A stretch of 64,000 nt of DNA, taken from NCBI GenBank assembly GCA_963617205.1, contig CAVEOA010000004.1, forward strand, positions 62,001 through 126,000. The letters run 5' to 3'. Positions within the stretch are counted from its first letter, which is position 1, and each line of letters starts with the position of its first letter. This document shows, piece after piece, positions 41,771-50,474 of the stretch. Below the pieces are notes generated by a model. The model was not told the DNA's origin. It did not search any database and saw only the letters and a program-made list of their open reading frames with translations. A program made the position numbers and the translations under genes. This stretch comes from UBA11524 sp963617205 (GTDB lineage Bacteria; Bacillota; Clostridia; Christensenellales; Aristaeellaceae).

Positions 41771-42433
41771 TCATTTGAACTGCGGATTGTAGGAAATCGG
41801 GGTGAGCTCGCCGGCAGTGCGCAGGTAGAGGCAGTCCACCAGCGGCGCAGCAGCCTTCATCGTGCCGCCGACACCCTTGATGTCGTTGTTGATGAGCAGC
41901 TCGATGGTGTTGAGCCCCTTCTTGACGGACACGTTTTCGACAACGACGTAGTCCTGAAAGTCCTTGACAAGGCTGCTGAATTCGGAATAGGAGGCAATCT
42001 GCATCGGAAAATCAAACATTTGCTCGTAGGCTTCGGTATCCTCGTTGTAGTTGATGCCGACGACAATCTGACTGCCCTTGACCTCCACAGCATTGTACTG
42101 CGCGGAGAGCCGGAAGATGATGTCGAGGTCATCGATGTCCTCAGCTGCCTCAAATTCAAAGCTCAGATAGGCGCCGGAGTAATACAGCCAGCTGACATAG
42201 TAGCCGTTTGATGCGGAATGGCTGTCGGTGTCATCGCCGGACACCATGCCGACGCCCGTGGTGGAGCCGGAGTAGCCGCTGCCGTATTTGTCCTCAAGAT
42301 TGGTATGCTCGGCTTCGAGCGTATAGGTGTTTTTGACGGGCACTTCCTCGGCAGGCAAAGCGTCCTCAGCCATGCAGATGCCCGTGCCGAGAAGAAGCGC
42401 ACACAGCAGCGCCAGAGGTGATTTCATGTTCAT
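41771..42433 (-). CDS. Secreted CBM6/CBM35-like carbohydrate-binding protein
   Basis: A 220-residue exported protein. A signal peptide (SPLALLCALLLGTGICMA, cleaved before EDA) is followed by a beta-sandwich pattern similar to CBM6/35: TLEAEHTNLEDKYGSGYSG at the start, a central ASYSEF region, and GLNTIELLINNDIKGVGG toward the end. There is no catalytic domain. It probably binds a polysaccharide and presents it to the co-encoded GH3 enzymes. AAGGCGG precedes the ATG. An alternative start two codons in makes no difference to the mature protein. Confidence 0.75.
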   Translation of the reverse strand: MNMKSPLALLCALLLGTGICMAEDALPAEEVPVKNTYTLEAEHTNLEDKYGSGYSGSTTGVGMVSGDDTDSHSASNGYYVSWLYYSGAYLSFEFEAAEDIDDLDIIFRLSAQYNAVEVKGSQIVVGINYNEDTEAYEQMFDFPMQIASYSEFSSLVKDFQDYVVVENVSVKKGLNTIELLINNDIKGVGGTMKAAAPLVDCLYLRTAGELTPISYNPQFK

Positions 42434-42460
42434 GGATGTTCCGCCTTTCTATCATAGCTG

Positions 42461-42502
42461 CCGTTGGACGCTGCGAATCGCGAAAAACGCAGCGCCCAAC
42501 GG
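42461..42502 (-). promoter_or_regulatory. Long intercistronic hairpin
   Basis: CCGTTGGACGCTGCG (42461-42475) and CGCAGCGCCCAACGG (42488-42502) form a 15-bp stem. The single imperfect pair is a G-U in the minus-strand RNA but an A-C mismatch in the plus-strand RNA, so it is built for the minus-strand transcript. No T-run follows, so it may stabilise or attenuate rather than terminate. Confidence 0.6.
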
Positions 42503-42512
42503 TTGTTAAGCT

Positions 42513-45500
42513 TTAGTTGCCCCAGTTCAGGGTAATCTGACCGTCTGCAGCTGTCCACGTGCCCATGGTTTCGGACGCGGAGATGGGACCAGCCTCACCC
42601 ACAACGAGCTTTGCAGAGCCGTCTGCAAGCAGGTGGAGCGTCATCGGGACAGTGAAGGGTGCGCCGGGATCGCCCTGCGCGAGGGAGAAGGTGTACTGGT
42701 CGCCTTCTGCCGTGTCCGTCTTGGAAGCGGTCGTGCTAAGGAGCTGATGCGAGCCGACGGAGAAGGAGAAGGACGCCGCATCCTCGGCAAAGGAGAGATT
42801 CTCGGGCTTCACGGTGAAATCACCGCCGCCGCCACCGCCGCCCATCTGATTGCTCTCAGTGACGACGATTTCCTGATTCTCTTCCAGCTCGTCATTCATG
42901 TCCGCCGTCGGAACGCCGTCATCGTTGACCAGCAGCTTGTACGTCCAGGTCAGGTAGCGGTTGAAGGGCTGCTTGTCATCGTTGACCAGGTCGGCGCAGA
43001 CCCAGCCGTCGATGAGCACATGCACGGTCACCTTGTATTCGCCGTTTTCGACCGGGACGCCGGAAAGCGTTCCGGTCGCGGTGTCGAAGGTGAGACCCGC
43101 GGGCAGGTCGCCGTCGATGCTGTATTCAACGGTGTACAGCGGCGTCTTCACGCCGTTTTCATCGAGGGTGTAGGTGCTGGAATGTTCGCCGGAAAGCGTG
43201 AAGGTCAGGCTGACCTCGCTGCCGTTTGCGAATGTACGCTCCTCAGCGGAGAGCTCGGGCAGCTTTGTCAGGGAATGTCCGTTCAGGTTCGTCAGGGCAT
43301 TCGCTTCCGCGTACAGGATACGCGCTGCGAGCATGCGCAGGTAGTACCACTGCGACGGGCTTTCAACCTCAACGCCGCGGTAGCCGCCGGTGACGTTCTC
43401 GTCCGCGATGGTGCCGCGGTCGTTATACATCACGGTGGTGGTGGCGAAGTTGTCATTGTAGAAGTCGTACTCGGTATCCCACGCGCCTGTATAAGCGTAG
43501 AACTTGCCGGTCTCGGCATCATAGCGGCCGGAGATGGCAGGAATGCGCCCCTTGAGCGGCAGCGGCACGACGAAGGAACGCATCATGCTCGCCATCGTGG
43601 TGCAGCGGGAGAAGCCGGAGTAACCATCCGTGATGAAGAAGCCGTCCCAGCCCCACTGGTCAACAACCATGCCTTCCATCAGGCGGTTATTGGAGGACGT
43701 GGGTACGCCGCAGAAGCGTGCAAAGCCGGTCATCGAGGACGCGGAACCGCCTTCCTGCATGCAGATCTGGAAGACCTTCAGGTAAATCTGACGGGCAGCC
43801 TGTTCAGAGACCCAGACCATGTTCTCCATGCCGTCGCGGCAGGTTTCCTGGTCGTTGAAGGCGAAGTGCTTGATATAGCAGGTGACGCCCATGGATTCCA
43901 TGCCGGCGGTCAGACCGGCTGCGATGTAGCCGCCAACCAGACCGTCCTGGGACATGTATTCGTAGTTGCGGCCAGAGAAGGGGCTGCGATGCGTGTCCAT
44001 TTCGGGACCGCCCCATGCGGACCAGCCGTTGTACAGGCTCAGGTTGCCGCGGACAACGCCGATTTCGTACGCAAGGTCGGTATTCCACGTCGCGGTAATT
44101 GTCGGTGCATCGACCCACAGGAAGGTGTCGCCGTTGTTGTTGTAGCTGTCCTTCTGCTGATTGGCTGCCTTGCCGATGGTTGGCAGACCGGTCGAACGCC
44201 ACATGTTGGTGTTCTTGCGGATGAGGGTGGTCATTTCGTCGACGGTGAGCTGATTCATGAATTCGTTCCATTCAGCAGTCAGCGTGCCGTCCTCGTCGAA
44301 GAGCGCCTTGCCGGACATGTCTGCCAGCACGATGGCGTAGGTGCCGGTCGTCTCGTCGACAACGCCGGTGCCCTGTGCCCAGCCCTCGGCGATGGCTTCG
44401 TCAGCCGTCTGATACGTCTCATCGCCTTCGATGTCGGCAGCGGAGAACTGGTTCCAGTAGTCCAGATGCGCCACATAGCTCTCGGAGAAGACCAGATCGC
44501 CCTGAGCAGGCGTTGCCGGGAAGTACGTCAGGAACGTGTCGCGGGTGAGCAGCACTTCCTCGCTCTCGCCGTCCGCCATCAGGTTGGACGTGCGCAGGGA
44601 GTTGAAAATCTGATAGTGATCCTCGTCTGTGTCGGTCGCCCAGACGTTGCCGTCAATATTCTCGTTCTCTTCATAGGATTCGGAGAAGATGGCTTCGCTG
44701 TTCTTGCCGCTGAAGTCATCCAGCACCAGACGTGCAGCGCCCTTGGAGCCGGATTCGGTCGTTTCGGCCAGCGTGAAGCGAACCTCGGCGTATTCGTCGG
44801 TCGTGTCATCAAGGTCGGTTGCCATGTCGTAGTGGGACGTGTTCATCGCGCGGAGAATCCACTCGCCGGTTTCCATGGTGTAGCCGGTCACGCCCTCGTT
44901 GTAGATGTCGGTGTAGTCAAAGGAAGCCATGTCCTGCACGTTGACGGACACGAGCACGGTCTCGCTCTCGCCGGGCTGCAGGAGGGAGGACTTCGCAAAA
45001 GCGGACAGCGTCACGAAGGACTTCTGCAGCTTCGCGGTATCGGCGTTGTAGGGAGCGGTGACGTAGAGTTCGACAACTTCCTTGCCGGCCCTGTCGCCTG
45101 TGTTCGTCACGGTGACGGGGATGACGAGCGTCTTGACCCTGGCAGGCTGTCCATCGGAGGAAGACAGGTTTTCAGCCGTCATGTCGGTCGCGAAATTGAA
45201 GCCCTCTACCAGCGTGTCGTCATCGGATTTCAGCGCGCCGCCGTATGCGGTGATGGCGCTTGCATCGATGTTCAGGCTGAAGGTGGTGTAGCTCAGACCG
45301 GAGCCGAAAGCGAAGGTGACGTTCTTCGACCACCACTCGTTCGTGGCATAGGCGGCCTTCTCCTCAACTGTTTCACCGGGCGCATCCGCTCGGGTGACGG
45401 TGTGCGTGACGCCGTTGCCCTGATAGGTCACGGTTTCGTTCGCCAGCAGCGCCTCGTACAGGGATGCGTAGAGCGTCTCCCAGTAGGCATAGCCGAGGTA

Positions 45501-46697
45501 GATGTCCTCCTCGTAGTCCGTGCCGTAGTAGGCGTTCTGGTTGTGGCTGCCGTAGGTGACCATGGAGCCGTCGCGCTCGAGATAGTCATCGTAGTTGCCG
45601 TTGCCGCTGTAGGACAGCACGCCTGTGCCCCATTCGCCGACATAATACATGTTCTGGCTGCCGGTCTGGGCGTTGTAGGAGTAGTTGTTCCACGTGGGAT
45701 CGGCAGTGAAGTCGGTATTCCATTCATCGACCAGACGACCGGACGGATTAACCAGACCCGCGAGAATTTCGCCTACGGCATAGTGACCGGTCTCGCCGCC
45801 GCGACCCATCAGCAGGATGCCGTTCACGCGGGCGTCCTCACGCAGGTCGTAGCACTCCATCGCGTTGGAGGTGTTCAGCACGACAATGACCTTCTTGCAG
45901 TTCGCTGCAACGTAGTCAATCAGCGCTTCCTCGGCATCGGTGAGCATGAGGTGGTGCTTGTATTCCGTGCCTGCCTTGTCGTAGTTGGCGCTTGTTTCAG
46001 CCACCTCGTAGGCGGAGGAGCTGCCCATGCCGCCGCCGCGGCTGCCGGTCTGCGCAGGCTCGGCGACCTCGCCCGTGTAGAGCGCGTCGTGGCTGTATTT
46101 CGATTCCTGCGCGCCGTACATGCCGTCGTTGACCTCGGTGGTGATCATATCCAGATCAGCACCCTCACCGCCGTAGCGTGCCAGCACGATTACGCCGACA
46201 TCGTTGTATTCCGCGACAGAAGCAGCCGCTTCATCGCTGAAGTCAAGCGTTTCCTTGCCGCAGCTGCCGGTGGAGAAACCCATTGCCGCGTAGAAATCCG
46301 CCATGGTGGGGTTGACGTCAAAGCCTGCCACGGTCAGACCGTCGTAAATCGGACCGCGATCGCTGACGGAAAAGTCCGTATACTGCTTGTAGGCGCTGCT
46401 ATTGCTTGGACCTGCGACCGTAGTCGAGGACGCGATGCCGAACACGCTGACCTTTTCCGTGCCAAGCAGCGGCAGCGTGCCGTCGTTCTTGAGCAGCACC
46501 TGCCCTTCCTCGGCGGTCTGCGTGTTGACCTCGCCGACATGCTCCAGCAGCTCAGCATAGCTGGCGAACCTGGAGTAGTACTTGCCGTTTGCTTCCACAT
46601 CGCTGGCGAAGGCAGGCGCGATGGCGGTGACGCCCATCAGGGCTGCCATGGCGATCGCCGCAGTGGATTTCAGAAGCTTTCTTCCGATGTTCCGCAT
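42513..46697 (-). CDS. Large secreted GH3-family protein, permuted, with Ig-like and C-terminal beta domains
   Basis: A 1394-residue exported protein. The signal peptide ends PAFA/SD. The order is again permuted: GH3 C-terminal domain first (EEGQVLLKNDGTLPLLG, residue 62), fibronectin-like region, then the TIM barrel (KHFAFNDQETCRDG, putative nucleophile Asp in GFFITDGYSG near residue 1024). The barrel's usual substrate-binding DGP.G motif is missing; the place reads STGLPTIGKAANQQ. After the barrel come a putative-Ig (He_PIG) domain (DGDLPAGLTFDTATGTLSG), a seven-glycine linker, and a beta-rich final domain of about 125 residues. Likely an extracellular beta-glycosidase with cell-wall or substrate contacts; the changed pocket leaves specificity open. 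It heads the operon. Confidence 0.82.
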   Translation of the reverse strand: MRNIGRKLLKSTAAIAMAALMGVTAIAPAFASDVEANGKYYSRFASYAELLEHVGEVNTQTAEEGQVLLKNDGTLPLLGTEKVSVFGIASSTTVAGPSNSSAYKQYTDFSVSDRGPIYDGLTVAGFDVNPTMADFYAAMGFSTGSCGKETLDFSDEAAASVAEYNDVGVIVLARYGGEGADLDMITTEVNDGMYGAQESKYSHDALYTGEVAEPAQTGSRGGGMGSSSAYEVAETSANYDKAGTEYKHHLMLTDAEEALIDYVAANCKKVIVVLNTSNAMECYDLREDARVNGILLMGRGGETGHYAVGEILAGLVNPSGRLVDEWNTDFTADPTWNNYSYNAQTGSQNMYYVGEWGTGVLSYSGNGNYDDYLERDGSMVTYGSHNQNAYYGTDYEEDIYLGYAYWETLYASLYEALLANETVTYQGNGVTHTVTRADAPGETVEEKAAYATNEWWSKNVTFAFGSGLSYTTFSLNIDASAITAYGGALKSDDDTLVEGFNFATDMTAENLSSSDGQPARVKTLVIPVTVTNTGDRAGKEVVELYVTAPYNADTAKLQKSFVTLSAFAKSSLLQPGESETVLVSVNVQDMASFDYTDIYNEGVTGYTMETGEWILRAMNTSHYDMATDLDDTTDEYAEVRFTLAETTESGSKGAARLVLDDFSGKNSEAIFSESYEENENIDGNVWATDTDEDHYQIFNSLRTSNLMADGESEEVLLTRDTFLTYFPATPAQGDLVFSESYVAHLDYWNQFSAADIEGDETYQTADEAIAEGWAQGTGVVDETTGTYAIVLADMSGKALFDEDGTLTAEWNEFMNQLTVDEMTTLIRKNTNMWRSTGLPTIGKAANQQKDSYNNNGDTFLWVDAPTITATWNTDLAYEIGVVRGNLSLYNGWSAWGGPEMDTHRSPFSGRNYEYMSQDGLVGGYIAAGLTAGMESMGVTCYIKHFAFNDQETCRDGMENMVWVSEQAARQIYLKVFQICMQEGGSASSMTGFARFCGVPTSSNNRLMEGMVVDQWGWDGFFITDGYSGFSRCTTMASMMRSFVVPLPLKGRIPAISGRYDAETGKFYAYTGAWDTEYDFYNDNFATTTVMYNDRGTIADENVTGGYRGVEVESPSQWYYLRMLAARILYAEANALTNLNGHSLTKLPELSAEERTFANGSEVSLTFTLSGEHSSTYTLDENGVKTPLYTVEYSIDGDLPAGLTFDTATGTLSGVPVENGEYKVTVHVLIDGWVCADLVNDDKQPFNRYLTWTYKLLVNDDGVPTADMNDELEENQEIVVTESNQMGGGGGGGDFTVKPENLSFAEDAASFSFSVGSHQLLSTTASKTDTAEGDQYTFSLAQGDPGAPFTVPMTLHLLADGSAKLVVGEAGPISASETMGTWTAADGQITLNWGN

Positions 46698-47177
46698 AGT
46701 TACCTCCTAATTTTCCTTGTCCTGCAAATCCTGTCAGCAGGAAGCGCCGGCAGCAGACCAGATCATTTCTCCCTTCATATTGGATTATGCCGAAAACGCC
46801 CCGGAGCTGACTTTCTGGCATCATGATAGCAAGCTGCCCACCGACAAACAACAAAACCGGCACAAACTGCATCCGGGGAGGCGCAAAATCACCCGTGAAA
46901 AGAATAAACGGCGCTTCACTTGGCTCAAATGGCAGAAAACAGACGCAAACGGCACAAAACAACCGCTATCTATTCCAGCGCTATTCACGGCGACTTTCCT
47001 GCCTGTTGAATTTGGAACATGTCAATCGGAAAAGCGAAAAATGATTTTACGGAATCGTTTCATTTTAAAGGACAGCATGGTACGATAAACCTACAGATGC
47101 TCTCTGATTTGGGCGCGTCTGTCTTTAGAGTACCAAATTCGTCATGTGCGAGAGGATGAAGGGATACCCGAAGGGTC
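46698..47177. other. Divergent intergenic region (480 bases)
   Basis: No gene seen. It holds a candidate minus-strand promoter for the GH3 operon (TTGTTT 46851-46846, TATCAT 46828-46823, 17-base spacer). It may also hold a weak plus-strand promoter for the ABC permease (TTTCAT 47058-47063, TACGAT 47081-47086). The plus-strand leader contains two GGG sites just before the ATG at 47178. Confidence 0.45.
46823..46851 (-). promoter_or_regulatory. Candidate promoter of GH3 operon
   Basis: Minus-strand TTGTTT (46851-46846) and TATCAT (46828-46823) with a 17-base spacer; leader about 120 bases. Confidence 0.45.
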
Positions 47178-47852
47178 ATGAGTGAACGCATTGTCAAACT
47201 GCTGATTGAGTCCTTTCCGAAAATTCTGCTGCCCGGGCTGAAGATGACGATTCCGCTGACGATTATCGCCTTTTCCATCGCGATGGTCATTGCCGTTATC
47301 GCCGCGATGATTCAGTATGCGCGTGTGCCCGTGCTGCGGCAGATAATGCGGTTTTATGTATGGATTGTGCGCGGAACGCCGCTGCTTGTGCAGCTGTTTG
47401 TTGTCTTTTACGGGCTGCCGTCGCTGGGCGTCATCATCGACCCGTTTCCTGCGGCGGTGATTGTCTTTTCCATCAATGAGGGCGCGTACTGCGCTGAAAC
47501 GATGCGCGCGGCGCTCGAATCCGTGCCGGTCGGTCAGCTCGAAGCGGGCTACTGCGTCGGCATGAGCTATCTGCAGGTGATGTTCCGCATCGTGCTGCCG
47601 CAGGCGTTCCGCACGGCATTTCCGCCGCTGTCAAACAGCCTGATTGCGATGGTGAAGGACACGTCGCTCGCGGCGAACATCACGGTGACGGAGATGTTCA
47701 TGGCGACGCAGAAGCTGGTGGCGTACTACTATGAGCCGATGGCACTGTATATTGAGGTAGGTTTGATTTACCTGCTGTTCTCTACGGTTTTGACATGGCT
47801 CCAGCGCGTGGGCGAGAAGAAGCTGAGCACCTATGGCGCGCAGAAGGAGTGA
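47178..47852 (+). CDS. Polar amino-acid ABC transporter permease (HisM/GlnP type)
   Basis: A 224-residue membrane protein with about five helices and the amino-acid permease EAA loop, EAGYCVGMSYLQVMFRIVLP, near residues 124-143. Other family marks are WIVRGTPLLVQLF near residue 62 and NEGAYCAETMRAALESVP. It should form a homodimer importing an amino acid such as cystine, histidine or glutamine. The ATPase follows six bases downstream, but no binding-protein gene is next to them, so the receptor must be encoded elsewhere. Confidence 0.93.
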   Translation: MSERIVKLLIESFPKILLPGLKMTIPLTIIAFSIAMVIAVIAAMIQYARVPVLRQIMRFYVWIVRGTPLLVQLFVVFYGLPSLGVIIDPFPAAVIVFSINEGAYCAETMRAALESVPVGQLEAGYCVGMSYLQVMFRIVLPQAFRTAFPPLSNSLIAMVKDTSLAANITVTEMFMATQKLVAYYYEPMALYIEVGLIYLLFSTVLTWLQRVGEKKLSTYGAQKE

Positions 47853-47857
47853 GCAAC

Positions 47858-48604
47858 ATGGCGATGCTTGAAATCAGCAATCTGAGCAAATCGTTCGGAA
47901 AGACACAGGTGCTGGATAATGTGAGCCTGTCGGTCGACAAGGGCGATGTCGTCGCGATTCTGGGACCGAGCGGTTCAGGCAAGACGACGCTGCTGCGCTG
48001 CCTGAACTTCCTTGAACGTGCGGATGGCGGTACGCTTGTCTTTGATGACGAGCAATTTGACCTGAAGGGCGCGTCGCACCGCGATGTGGCGCGGATTCGC
48101 CGGAAGACGGCGTTCGTGTTTCAGAACTACAACCTGTTCCGCAACAAGACGGCGCTGCAGAACGTCACAGAAGGGTTGATTGTCGCGCGCGGCATGAAGA
48201 GGACGGATGCGGAGGCAATCGGTCGCCGGCTGCTGGAAAAGGTCGGATTGTCTGACCGGTGCGACCACTATCCGTCGCAGCTTTCCGGCGGACAGCAGCA
48301 ACGCGTTGCAATCGCCCGTGCGCTGGCGACCGACCCGGAAATCATCTACTTTGATGAACCGACCTCGGCGCTTGACCCGGAGCTCATCGGCGAGGTGCTG
48401 AACGTCATGCGCCAGCTTGCGGAGGAGGGCATGACGATGCTGGTTGTGACGCATGAGATGAGCTTTGCGCGGCACGTATCGAACCGCGTCATCTTCATGG
48501 AAGGCGGACACATCATCGAACAGAACCGCGCCGAGGATTTCTTTGCATCCCCGAAGGAAGCAAGAACGAAGCAGTTCCTGCAGAAAATCAACGAGAGAAC
48601 CTGA
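47858..48604 (+). CDS. Polar amino-acid ABC transporter ATP-binding protein (GlnQ/TcyC type)
   Basis: A 248-residue ATPase. It carries Walker A GPSGSGKTT near residue 36, Q-loop VFQNYNLFRNKTALQNV, signature LSGGQQQRVAIARAL, Walker B IIYFDEPTSALDPE, and the H-loop VVTHEM. The Q-loop wording is typical of amino-acid importers. Start ATG 47858 has AGAAGGAG upstream, and the frame before it overlaps the permease gene without a site. It energises the permease encoded just upstream. Confidence 0.95.
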   Translation: MAMLEISNLSKSFGKTQVLDNVSLSVDKGDVVAILGPSGSGKTTLLRCLNFLERADGGTLVFDDEQFDLKGASHRDVARIRRKTAFVFQNYNLFRNKTALQNVTEGLIVARGMKRTDAEAIGRRLLEKVGLSDRCDHYPSQLSGGQQQRVAIARALATDPEIIYFDEPTSALDPELIGEVLNVMRQLAEEGMTMLVVTHEMSFARHVSNRVIFMEGGHIIEQNRAEDFFASPKEARTKQFLQKINERT

Positions 48605-48674
48605 CGGGCTTTGCCTGATTTACAGCTTGCCCGTTTTCCGAGACGGTCTGCTGTTCCTGATTGCAAATTGAACA

Positions 48675-48719
48675 TAAAAAACGGCGCTGCTGCAGAACAT
48701 CGAGTCTACAGCGGCGCCG
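48675..48719. terminator. Bidirectional terminator
   Basis: CGGCGCTGCTG (48682-48692) pairs with CAGCGGCGCCG (48709-48719) with one wobble. The minus strand has a TTTTTTATG tail and the plus strand CTTTCTT. It separates the convergent ABC ATPase and NSS transporter genes. Confidence 0.8.
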
Positions 48720-48743
48720 CTTTCTTACACAAACGCAGGTGAA

Positions 48744-50129
48744 TCAGAAGAGCCCCTTCACCAAAATGACAATGATGAGGATTGGCAGCACAAACTGGAA
48801 TACAGGCTTCAGGAAGCGCGGCAGGTGGATGCCCTCGCCGGTGTTGGCTTCCTCCAGATATTTGTCGAAGCCCCAGCCCCAGCGGCTGACGCAGAAGAGC
48901 AGGTAAATCAGGCTGCCGATGGGCAGAAGCAGGTTGGAAACGAGGAAATCCTCGCCGTCGAGCACGGTGCTGCCCTCGCCCAGCGGCTGGAGTCCGCTCC
49001 ACACGTTGTAGCCCAGCACGCAGGGGATGCTCGCAATCAGCAGGAAGATGCCGCACACGATGCAGGACTTTTTGCGATCCATATGGAACAGCTCCATGAC
49101 GCTTGCGATGATGTTCTCAAACACAGCAAGCACCGTCGTGAAGCTCGCGAAGGTCATGAACAGGAAGAACAGCGTGCCCCAGATGAGTCCGCCGGCCATG
49201 TTGGCGAAAACGTTGGGCAGTGTCTTGAAAATCAGGCTGGGACCTGCGTCCGGGTTAACGCCGTAGGAGAAGCAGGCGGGGAAGATAATCAGACCGGCGC
49301 TGATGGCGACAAGCGTGTCCAACGCGCAGATGCGGATGGATTCGCTGTACAGCGTGTTTTTACGGGACATGTAGCTGCCGAAAATCTCCATGGCGCCGAT
49401 GCCGAGGCTCAGGGTGAAGAACGACTGGTTCATGGCCGCCACAATCACTTTATCGATGCCCTGTTCAGCGGCGCGCTCCCAGTCAGGCAGGAGGAAGAAC
49501 GAAAGCCCCTCCTTCGCACCGGAAAGCGTGAAGCTGTGCACCGCCAGCACGGCAATCAGGACAATCAGCGCGCACATCATCCACTTCGAGATGCGCTCCA
49601 CGCCGTTTTGCAGACCGATGCTGCAGATGAGGATGCCCAGCACGACCGTGATTGCCATGAAAATCCCCATTTCCGTGGGGCTGCCAAGCATTTCGCTGAA
49701 CACATTCGACACCGCATCCATGGTGTTGATGCTGTCAAAGATGCCCGTGAGGAACTTCACAAAGTACGCCAGCATCCAGCCGCTGACGGTGGTGTAATAC
49801 ATCATCAGCACGACGCAGCCCAGCAGACAGACGTAGCCGTGCAGGTGCCATTTGTGCCCCTTTTTCTCCAGCGCCTGATACGCCTGCGTTGCGGTGCCGC
49901 GGCCTGCACGACCGACGGCCAGCTCCATGGTCAGCACGGGGACGCCCAGCATCAGCAGGAAGAGCAGATAGAACAGCACGAAAACGCCGCCGCCGTTCTG
50001 ACCCGCCACGGTGGGAAAACGCCACACGTTGCCGATGCCGATGGCGCAGCCTGCGCTCACAAGAATAAAGCCCAGCCGGGAGGCAAAGCTCTCCCGATTG
50101 GGGGCAGAGGACACTGTATTTTGACTCAT
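48744..50129 (-). CDS. Sodium-dependent transporter, NSS (SNF) family
   Basis: A 461-residue membrane protein of about 11-12 helices with the LeuT-fold signatures. They include the first-helix sodium/substrate segment GFILVSAGCAIGIGNVWRFP, then NGGGVFVLFYLLFLLMLGVP with MELAVGR, and the sixth-helix region FFTLSLGIGAMEIFGSYM. It probably imports an amino acid with sodium. Start ATG 50129 follows AGAGGG; longer in-frame readings lack a ribosome site. Its promoter lies at 50218-50246 and it is monocistronic. Confidence 0.93.
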   Translation of the reverse strand: MSQNTVSSAPNRESFASRLGFILVSAGCAIGIGNVWRFPTVAGQNGGGVFVLFYLLFLLMLGVPVLTMELAVGRAGRGTATQAYQALEKKGHKWHLHGYVCLLGCVVLMMYYTTVSGWMLAYFVKFLTGIFDSINTMDAVSNVFSEMLGSPTEMGIFMAITVVLGILICSIGLQNGVERISKWMMCALIVLIAVLAVHSFTLSGAKEGLSFFLLPDWERAAEQGIDKVIVAAMNQSFFTLSLGIGAMEIFGSYMSRKNTLYSESIRICALDTLVAISAGLIIFPACFSYGVNPDAGPSLIFKTLPNVFANMAGGLIWGTLFFLFMTFASFTTVLAVFENIIASVMELFHMDRKKSCIVCGIFLLIASIPCVLGYNVWSGLQPLGEGSTVLDGEDFLVSNLLLPIGSLIYLLFCVSRWGWGFDKYLEEANTGEGIHLPRFLKPVFQFVLPILIIVILVKGLF

Positions 50130-50474
50130 AAGATCCCTCTTTTTCTTTCTGGAGGATGAAAGATGAATCCGACTCGCCATTGAGACCGGAAAATCAGACT
50201 CCTCCTGTCTAATGTAGAGTATGGCATAATTTCGGACAAATGTCAAACGAAGCGAGGGAATCCTGCATGCAGAAACAGAAAAAGTACAAACATCGGCTGC
50301 ACGGCTGGTTAAAAAATTGTTTTCGGCGGTGGAAAAACAGCTCTCTTCCTTCGTTTAATAGGGTGCAGCGAATTTTAGCCATGAGCAGGGATGAAAACGT
50401 GCTGCCGATTCGTTAATTCTTAGGTGTATTATTTCGTCGGCAATCAGATGATCAATTTTCAGGGGGATATGGAC
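50130..50474. other. Divergent intergenic region (345 bases)
   Basis: No gene seen. The left part holds the NSS promoter. The right part, about 50250-50460, is AT-rich with no promoter I can name with confidence, although a TATTAT lies near 50425. Confidence 0.4.
50218..50246 (-). promoter_or_regulatory. Promoter of NSS transporter gene
   Basis: Minus-strand TTGACA (50246-50241) and CATACT (50223-50218) with a 17-base spacer. Confidence 0.6.

Noticed and set aside
42633..46826. Open frame of about 1397 codons on the plus strand opposite the large GH3 gene
   Set aside because: It is antisense to a gene with signal peptide and GH3 motifs, has no ribosome site or recognisable domain, and arises from the codon bias of the GC-rich gene.
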